Positions 11,495 to 16,116 of a stretch of DNA of 16,116 bases are shown here, one piece after another. Below the pieces are notes generated by a model, which saw only the letters and a program-made list of their open reading frames with translations, was not told the DNA's origin and did no database searches. The stretch spans positions 1-16,116 of the forward strand of contig JAHISY010000091.1 in the NCBI GenBank assembly GCA_018817365.1, read 5' to 3'. Both the position numbers and the translations under genes were made by a program. The DNA is from Patescibacteria group bacterium (GTDB lineage: Bacteria > Patescibacteriota > Gracilibacteria > JAHISY01). How positions within the stretch are numbered: position 1 is the first letter of the stretch; every line of letters begins with the position of its first letter.

Positions 11495-13855
11495 GTGATT
11501 CTTTCTCTCGACTGGGTTTCGGATTTCGTGGATGTTTCAGGAACTTCTCCTGAAAAATTAGCCGCGCTGCTGACAGAGCGGGTTGCAGAAGTTGAGAAAA
11601 TCCACACCGCTGGCTGCGCGATTCCGAAAGTCGTGGTCGGGCAAATTCTCCAAATCGAGCCGATTTCCGGCGCCGACAAAATTCAACTTGCCACAGTCGA
11701 TGTTGGTTCCGAAGAATTGAAAATCGTCTGCGGCGCGAAAAATATTCATGAAGGCGCCAAGGTGCCGGTCGCGCTTGTTGGCTGCGTGCTTCCTGGAGAT
11801 TTCAAAATCGAGAAACGAAAAGTTCGCGGAGTGGAGAGCTGTGGGATGATTTGCAGCGAGGCGGAGCTCGGACTCGCCGAAAAGTCGAAGGGAATTCTCA
11901 TACTCGAAGATTCCGCTGAAGTCGGTCAGCCGTTCGCGGAAGTTTGCAAGGGCACCACTATTTTCGAAATCGACAATCATGCGATCACGCACCGGTCGGA
12001 TTTATTTTCGCATGTCGGATTCGCGCGAGAGATTGCGGTTTTATTGAATTCGTTAACCCCCCAGATATCTGGTGGGGGGTTAAAAACGCGAGAATTTGCG
12101 CTGCCAAAAATTGAAACGAAACTCGATGTCGAGGTCGCCGAGCCAAAACTTTGCGCGCGCTATTCGGGCTTGAAGATTGCCGGAATCAAAATTCAGCAGT
12201 CGCCGAAAAAAATTCAAAAGAGGCTCGAAAGCTGTGGCGTGCGCGCGATTAATAACGTGGTTGATGCGACGAATTTCGTGCTGCTCGAACTCGGTCAGCC
12301 GATGCATGCTTTTGATTCCAAGAAAATTGCGGGCGGGTGGATTGTCGTTCGGCGTGCGAAAGATTCTGAAAAATTAAAAACGCTCGACGGTGAAGTTTTG
12401 GAGCTGTCTCCTGAAAATCTCGTAATTGCCGACGCTGAAAAACCGATTGCGCTTGCAGGAGTGATGGGCGGTGCGAATTCAGAAGTCGCCGAAACGACGA
12501 GTGAAATTATTCTCGAAGCCGCGAATTTCGATGCGGTTTCAATCCGCAAAACTTCGATTGAATTTGGTTTGCGGAGTGAATCTTCCCTCCGTTTCGAAAA
12601 GAGGTTGGATCCGGAATTGCCGCCGAAGGCAATCGCGCGCTTCCTCGAGATTCTTCGCGAAACGAATCCTGAATTAAAAATTCTCGCGGCGGCGGATGTC
12701 AAAAATTTCACTCCCGAAAAAAGAGTGCTTGAACTTTCGCTTGCCGCGTTGCAAAAAAAATTGGGGGCTCCGGTTTCTTCCGAAAAAGCGGTGGCGATTC
12801 TTCGCGCGCTCGGATTTCGCGTTGAAAAATTGACCGAAAAAAATTTGAAAGTTGAGGTGCCGAGTTTTCGCGCGGGGCGGGATGTCGAGCAGCCGATTGA
12901 TTTGATGGAGGAGGTGATTCGCCATCTCGGTTACCAGACTTTGCCGAGCGAGTTTCCGCAAGTTCAAATGGAATCTCCACAGCGGGATTTTTCTCGCGAG
13001 CTAAAAAATGAAATCGAGGATGCGCTCGTTGGCTTCGGTTTTCACGAAACCGCCACGCTTGCGCTTGTTCCCGAAAAATTGCTGCGAGCCGCGAATCAAA
13101 AAATCGAAACAGCGTTTCGTCTCGCCAATCCGCCGAGCGAAGATTACCGTTTTCTCCGCAATTCTCTCCTCGCGAGCCTGCTCGAAGCCGCTTCCAAAAA
13201 CATCCGCCGTGAAAAAAGTTTCCGACTGTTCGAAGTTTCGACAGTTTTTCAGAAAAATTCCGACGAACGAAATTTCATATCCGCTCTCGTCGTCGGCGAG
13301 GAAAATTCATTCCTGACGATTCGCGGCGTACTCGAAAAATTTTTCGTCAGCCTAAAATTTCCCGCCGATTTTTCCGAAACGATTTCACTTCCTGCCACCG
13401 CGCATCCCGGTCGCATCGCCGACATCAAAATTAACGGCAAAAAAATTGGAGCGGTCGCGGAGCTGCATCCCGCCGTTGCTAAAAATTTCGAGTTACCGAC
13501 TTCCGCGTTTTTCAATCTCGATTTCGACGCGCTTTCCAAAATTCCGCGTCCAGCGGTCGAGGCTGCCGACCTTCCGAAGTTTCCCGGGGCGCCACGCGAT
13601 CTCGCGATTCTCGTTCCGCGAAAGACTCTTGTGCGCGAGGTGGAAAACGCAATCCTTTCCGCTGATTCCAAAATTTGCGATTTGAAACTTTTCGATGTTT
13701 TTGTCGGTGAAGGGATTCCAAATAAAATGAAATCGCTCGCGTTTTCTTTCGAGATTCGCGACGAAAATAAAACTCTCGAAGAAAAAGAGTCAGAAGAAAT
13801 TCTCCAAAAAATAGTTGCTAATTTAGAAAGGATTGAAGGAAAATTGAGAAGCTAA
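11495..13855 (+). CDS. pheT: phenylalanine--tRNA ligase beta subunit
   Basis: A 786-residue beta subunit of the heterotetrameric PheRS, which charges tRNA-Phe; the beta subunit binds tRNA and edits Tyr-tRNA-Phe. Domains in order: N-terminal SLDWVSDFVD; EMAP-II-like tRNA-binding domain about 40-150 (VVGQILQIEPISGADKIQ, ICSEAELGL); B3/B4 editing domain about 205-380 (INNVVDATNFVLLELGQPMHAFD, IALAGVMGG); B5 domain about 400-470; catalytic-like core; C-terminal FDX-ACB domain from about 695 (FPGAPRDLAILVP). The start is GTG. The usual partner pheS is not upstream here; the neighbouring DNA is a RhuM remnant. One oddity: residues 187-196 (LTPQISGGGL) come from a palindromic insert. Confidence 0.97.
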   Translation: MILSLDWVSDFVDVSGTSPEKLAALLTERVAEVEKIHTAGCAIPKVVVGQILQIEPISGADKIQLATVDVGSEELKIVCGAKNIHEGAKVPVALVGCVLPGDFKIEKRKVRGVESCGMICSEAELGLAEKSKGILILEDSAEVGQPFAEVCKGTTIFEIDNHAITHRSDLFSHVGFAREIAVLLNSLTPQISGGGLKTREFALPKIETKLDVEVAEPKLCARYSGLKIAGIKIQQSPKKIQKRLESCGVRAINNVVDATNFVLLELGQPMHAFDSKKIAGGWIVVRRAKDSEKLKTLDGEVLELSPENLVIADAEKPIALAGVMGGANSEVAETTSEIILEAANFDAVSIRKTSIEFGLRSESSLRFEKRLDPELPPKAIARFLEILRETNPELKILAAADVKNFTPEKRVLELSLAALQKKLGAPVSSEKAVAILRALGFRVEKLTEKNLKVEVPSFRAGRDVEQPIDLMEEVIRHLGYQTLPSEFPQVQMESPQRDFSRELKNEIEDALVGFGFHETATLALVPEKLLRAANQKIETAFRLANPPSEDYRFLRNSLLASLLEAASKNIRREKSFRLFEVSTVFQKNSDERNFISALVVGEENSFLTIRGVLEKFFVSLKFPADFSETISLPATAHPGRIADIKINGKKIGAVAELHPAVAKNFELPTSAFFNLDFDALSKIPRPAVEAADLPKFPGAPRDLAILVPRKTLVREVENAILSADSKICDLKLFDVFVGEGIPNKMKSLAFSFEIRDENKTLEEKESEEILQKIVANLERIEGKLRS
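11502..11524 (+). repeat. 23-bp direct repeat at pheT start (pair of 11049-11071)
   Basis: These bases encode SLDWVSD of PheT and are identical to 11049-11071, 453 bp upstream in the same orientation. The two copies flank the intact part of the RhuM remnant. Confidence 0.85.
12053..12083. repeat. AGATATCT-core palindrome inserted in pheT
   Basis: A 10-bp perfect stem, TTAACCCCCC (12053-12062) with GGGGGGTTAA (12074-12083), encloses 11 nt containing AGATATCT; CCAGATATCTGG (12061-12072) is itself palindromic. It is read in frame as LTPQISGGGL in a region between PheT domains. It is a close relative of the element in alr at 3587-3614, though read in a different frame. Confidence 0.75.
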
Positions 13856-13861
13856 TAAAAT
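13856..13861 (+). promoter_or_regulatory. -10 promoter of the 48-aa ORF
   Basis: TAAAAT directly follows the pheT stop codon and is followed by 6 nt (TAACGT) and ATG at 13868. Confidence 0.45.
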
Positions 13862-13867
13862 TAACGT

Positions 13868-14014
13868 ATGAAAATTTTAGCCAAAAAATCACAAAATCAA
13901 GCCATAGCGCGGAAGATGCAACGTGAAGCGGAAGCATCGAAAGTCACGGGAATAATCCGCTGCGGCAGTTTTGAAAATTTCATCAAACATTTAAAAAAAG
14001 CTTGTGAGGGTTGA
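13868..14014 (+). CDS. possible 48-aa protein
   Basis: The frame reads MKILAKKSQNQAIARKMQRE, continues through RCGSFENFIKHLKKACEG and ends in TGA. It is basic, helical and contains two cysteines. Support comes from a TAAAAT hexamer exactly 6 nt before the ATG, as for other genes here, and from its place directly after pheT. No family is recognised. Its size and the AT-rich setting mean it could be spurious or the front of a decayed gene. Confidence 0.4.
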   Translation: MKILAKKSQNQAIARKMQREAEASKVTGIIRCGSFENFIKHLKKACEG

Positions 14015-14080
14015 GAAAATTGGGGGAAAACTAGAAAGCTAAAGTCGCACACAAAGTAAAGGAAGTAGGAAAATTGAATT

Positions 14081-14233
14081 ATGGAAATCAAAAAGAATTT
14101 TTTCGAAACTGGTAAGATAATTTGGGAGATGGTGAAGATTATTCGTGATAGCTTAAAAGAAACACTTTCACCTAAAAAATTTTTAGATAGAATAAGAAGA
14201 ATGCAGGAACTTTGTCTCAAAAAGAATTTGTAA
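14081..14233 (+). CDS. possible 50-aa protein
   Basis: The frame reads MEIKKNFFETGKIIWEMVKI and ends RMQELCLKKNL then TAA. It is a basic, amphipathic helical peptide with no recognised family. Codons are much more AT-rich (ATA, AGA, TTA) than in pheT or clpP, suggesting recent acquisition or noncoding DNA. An AGGA-containing stretch lies about 10-15 nt upstream of the ATG. It sits 70 bp before clpP on the same strand. Confidence 0.4.
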   Translation: MEIKKNFFETGKIIWEMVKIIRDSLKETLSPKKFLDRIRRMQELCLKKNL

Positions 14234-14271
14234 CAGGGAAGAAATAAGCAGTTGAAATATAGCCCGAAATT

Positions 14272-14297
14272 TGCTAAAATTACCTAATAACTAAAAT
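14272..14297 (+). promoter_or_regulatory. two candidate -10 elements of clpP
   Basis: TGCTAAAAT at 14272-14280 is a strong extended -10, 22 nt before the ATG at 14303. A second TAAAAT at 14292-14297 ends 5 nt before the ATG. The first predicts a short leader, the second a leaderless transcript. No Shine-Dalgarno is present. Confidence 0.5.
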
Positions 14298-14302
14298 TAT
14301 AA

Positions 14303-14935
14303 ATGCCCTCACAGAACACAAAATCTTCGCAACCGGCAGCAAATTATCTCATCCCTACCGTGATAGAAAAATCGGCGGGCGGGGAGCGCGCGTACGATAT
14401 TTACTCGCGGCTTCTCAAAGACCGCATCATCTTCCTCGGCTCAGCAATCGACGATGGGGTGGCGAATAACGTGATCGCGCAACTTCTTTTTCTCGAAAAT
14501 GAAAGTCCGAAGAAAGACATCACTCTTTACATTCACTCGCCCGGCGGACACGTTACCGCTGGTCTCGCGATTTACGATACGATGCAATTCGTGCAGTCGG
14601 ATGTTTCCACAGTTTGTGTCGGAATGGCGGCTTCGATGGGCGCGGTTCTGCTCGCCGGCGGAGCGAAAGGCAAACGTTTTGCTTTGCCGAATTCCGAAAT
14701 TATGATTCACCAGCCGCTCGGCGGAATGGAGGGGCAGGCTTCGGATTTGGAAATTCACGCGAAACATATTCTCCACACCAAAAAAAGATTGAATGAACTA
14801 CTGGCGAAACATTCTGGCGCTTCGCTTTCGCAAATTGAAAAAGATACTGACCGCGATCGTTTTCTCTCGCCGGAGGAGGCGAAAAATTATGGGAAGCTTG
14901 GTTTGATTGACGCGATTGTCGAAAAAAGAAAATAG
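14303..14935 (+). CDS. clpP: ATP-dependent Clp protease proteolytic subunit
   Basis: A 210-residue serine protease that assembles into a double heptameric barrel and degrades proteins fed by ClpX/ClpA-type ATPases. The catalytic triad is complete: S111 in GMAASMGAVLL, H136 in EIMIHQPLGG, and D185 in KDTDRDRFLS, the same numbering as the E. coli precursor. The oxyanion region HSPGG is at 79-82. The N-terminal 14-17 residues are likely removed by self-processing, as in relatives. It starts with ATG at 14303. No clpX or tig is adjacent here. Together with dnaK it gives the window a protein quality-control flavour, but the two are far apart. Confidence 0.97.
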   Translation: MPSQNTKSSQPAANYLIPTVIEKSAGGERAYDIYSRLLKDRIIFLGSAIDDGVANNVIAQLLFLENESPKKDITLYIHSPGGHVTAGLAIYDTMQFVQSDVSTVCVGMAASMGAVLLAGGAKGKRFALPNSEIMIHQPLGGMEGQASDLEIHAKHILHTKKRLNELLAKHSGASLSQIEKDTDRDRFLSPEEAKNYGKLGLIDAIVEKRK

Positions 14936-14964
14936 TTTCATCTTCTGCTAACTAATTGAGAATT

Positions 14965-15219
14965 ATGGTTCAACCGATTACCCAACAAGATCTCGACAAG
15001 ACGTTAAAAAAGGCGCTTGAGAATGTTGCCACGAAGGATGATCTCAAAAACTTCGCCACGAAAGATGATCTCAAAAACTTCGCCACGAAGGATGATCTGC
15101 AAAATACCGAAACAAGAATTATCAAACGAATCAATGCGGTGCACGACGAAGTGATTGTCAATCGCGGAGCGTTTTTGCGGCACGCGAGCGGGAAGAAAGA
15201 GTGGGAGCATGATTTGTAA
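14965..15219 (+). CDS. small coiled-coil protein with 9-residue repeats
   Basis: An 84-residue protein from the ATG at 14965 (MVQPITQQDL); a TTG three codons earlier is less likely. The centre holds three repeats of the nonapeptide ATKDDLKNF (third copy ATKDDLQNT), followed by a helical segment ETRIIKRINAVHDEVIVNRG and a polar tail. It is cytoplasmic, with no membrane segment or signal. Small proteins with TKDDL repeats are, as far as I recall, common uncharacterised coiled coils in phages and small-genome bacteria. It starts 29 bp after clpP. The broken gene at 8590-8808 has a similar opening. Confidence 0.7.
   Translation: MVQPITQQDLDKTLKKALENVATKDDLKNFATKDDLKNFATKDDLQNTETRIIKRINAVHDEVIVNRGAFLRHASGKKEWEHDL
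15028..15108 (+). repeat. 27-bp tandem repeat, three copies
   Basis: Units at 15028-15054, 15055-15081 and 15082-15108. The first two differ at one base; the third diverges in its last third. They encode the nonapeptide repeats of the coiled-coil protein. Confidence 0.9.
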
Positions 15220-15286
15220 AACTTTTGAATTTAAAATTCAGCCCTTCACAATCTTGAAATAAAAAAATTCACAAACAAAAACAAAT

Positions 15287-15541
15287 TTGTCCGCCATCAC
15301 CCAAAATCCTTCTCGCGATGTCTTGATTGTCCGCATGCCTCGCATGCTGGAACTCGAAGTTTTTGAATTAAAAAACGATTATCCCGAGGCGCTGGAATCC
15401 AAAAAATACGCGAATTTTCGAAAAGAATATTCCCGATGGAAAGATGATGAGCTAATTTCGCGGTTGCGCATTCTTTGCATGAATTCAAAAAGAAACCGTC
15501 ACGAGGCGATTGCGGTTTACGATGAATTCGTTTCGCGCTGA
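15287..15541 (+). CDS. hypothetical small protein
   Basis: The frame is open from a TTG at 15287 (84 residues) and ends in TGA. ATG codons at 15335 and 15344 (MPRMLELEVFELK) are alternative starts; I give the long form because no Shine-Dalgarno or promoter decides. The protein is charged and probably helical, with FRKEYSRWKDDELISRLR and a C-terminal HEAIAVYDEFVSR. Codon use (GCG, CTG, CGC) matches the housekeeping genes, supporting a real gene. No membrane segment or known motif is seen; the family is unrecognised. Confidence 0.6.
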   Translation: MSAITQNPSRDVLIVRMPRMLELEVFELKNDYPEALESKKYANFRKEYSRWKDDELISRLRILCMNSKRNRHEAIAVYDEFVSR

Positions 15542-15561
15542 CGCGCAACAAGATTTTTAAG

Positions 15562-15667
15562 TTTCCAATTTTCAATTTACAAAATAAATTCTGATTTTCA
15601 ATTTTTGGAAATTTAAAATTAAGTTTTAAAAAATATTTGAAAATTGAAAGTTAGTAGATTGAAAGTT
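15562..15667. repeat. AT-rich heptamer repeat cluster
   Basis: Heptamers TTTCCAA, TTTTCAA, TTTACAA (15562-15582) are followed by further TTTTCAAT words and then the opposite orientation (AAATTGAAAG words to about 15667). They resemble the complement of the NTTGGAN arrays after the two tRNAs but are more degenerate. The segment fills the gap before the VanZ-like gene. Confidence 0.45.
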
Positions 15668-15678
15668 TTATCAACACA

Positions 15679-16116
15679 GTGACTAAAAAATATTTACTTC
15701 TCGGTTGTGTTTTTATTATCGCGGCGCTTGCGGTTTTAGATTTTGATTTCAGTCTCGCGGCTGATAAATTTTCGCATCTCAAAATTTCACTTCTGCTTTT
15801 TGTGTTGATTGTCGCGATCCGCCTTACTTTTCGCACGCATCTTTCCGAAGCAGTTGCGTTGGTTCTCAGCTTGCGGGATGTTTTTGTGATCGGGATTCTG
15901 AAAGAGTTGATCGACGGGGCGGGTTTCGGCAATCCAGAGATTTCGGATCTTCTCGTAAATTTAATCGGGATTGCGATTCCGTTCGCAGGGCTGTTTTTCG
16001 CGGAATTTCTCGGTATCGGTTACGAAACCTTCGTGCATGATTTCACAAAAAAAATTCATCCTTCGCTTCAGCAGATTCTCAAAAATGAAAAAAACTATTT
16101 TCGACGACAGCTCGAT
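15679..16116 (+). CDS. VanZ-like membrane protein, 3' end missing
   Basis: A frame opens with GTG at 15679 (MTKKYLLLGCVFIIAAL) and runs without a stop to the window end, giving 146 codons. Hydrophobic segments lie at about residues 5-22, 35-52 and 95-115. The pattern DKFSHLK, then KELIDG, then DLLVNLIG is that of VanZ-like membrane proteins, whose biochemical role is unclear. A polar C-terminal part (HDFTKKIHPSLQQ) follows. No Shine-Dalgarno is present. The start is uncertain because there is no ATG nearby. I am fairly confident it is a real gene and moderately confident of the family. Confidence 0.7.
   Translation, partial: MTKKYLLLGCVFIIAALAVLDFDFSLAADKFSHLKISLLLFVLIVAIRLTFRTHLSEAVALVLSLRDVFVIGILKELIDGAGFGNPEISDLLVNLIGIAIPFAGLFFAEFLGIGYETFVHDFTKKIHPSLQQILKNEKNYFRRQLD

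Noticed and set aside
3595..12072. AGATATCT palindromes as transcription-factor operators
   Set aside because: Both lie deep inside coding regions of unrelated essential genes and coincide with apparent protein insertions, so a dispersed repeat fits better than an operator.

Overview
The window looks like a chromosomal segment of a small-genome, host-dependent or streamlined bacterium, most likely a member of the Candidate Phyla Radiation / Patescibacteria. This is an inference from compact single-copy housekeeping genes, small hypothetical membrane proteins, palindromic inserts inside essential genes, and near-total lack of Shine-Dalgarno sequences. A canonical release factor 2 gene and several UGA stops indicate the standard bacterial code, which argues against the UGA-glycine lineages (Gracilibacteria/Absconditabacteria). 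Base use is mixed: housekeeping genes are rich in GCG, CGC and TCG codons, while small accessory genes and spacers are AT-rich.

Left part (1-5500): a small membrane protein and dnaK on the minus strand, a small hypothetical gene, then alanine racemase (alr) on plus. Next come tRNA-Ala(CGC), a four-helix membrane protein coupled to a CXXC thioredoxin-like protein, and tRNA-Ser(GCT). Degenerate 7-bp tandem repeats follow both tRNAs.

Middle part (5500-10850), all minus strand: purB; a short graveyard with a coiled-coil pseudogene and a second purB 3' end; prfB; a RelE-type toxin-antitoxin pair abutting peptide deformylase (def); and a YraQ/ArsP-type permease. Upstream of purB is a Doc/Fic toxin whose 45-aa putative antitoxin lies out of frame under the toxin ORF's apparent N-terminus. 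Next to it is a truncated RhuM gene.

Right part (10900-16116): pheT on plus, with a 23-bp copy of its own 5' coding start placed beyond the RhuM remnant; two tiny ORFs; clpP; a coiled-coil protein with 9-residue repeats; a small hypothetical gene; and the start of a VanZ-like membrane protein running off the end.

Two patterns cut across the genes. (1) At least eight genes have a -10 hexamer (TAAAAT or TAAACT, often as TGNTAAAAT) ending 5-8 nt before the start codon, with no Shine-Dalgarno. This spacing would start transcription at or next to the start codon, as in leaderless mRNAs. (2) Three essential genes (dnaK, alr, pheT) carry short palindromes as apparent in-frame insertions; those in alr and pheT share the same core.

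Functionally the segment covers protein folding and turnover (DnaK, ClpP, deformylase), translation (PheT, RF2, two tRNAs), wall precursor supply (Alr) and purine synthesis (PurB), interleaved with toxin-antitoxin modules and their remains.
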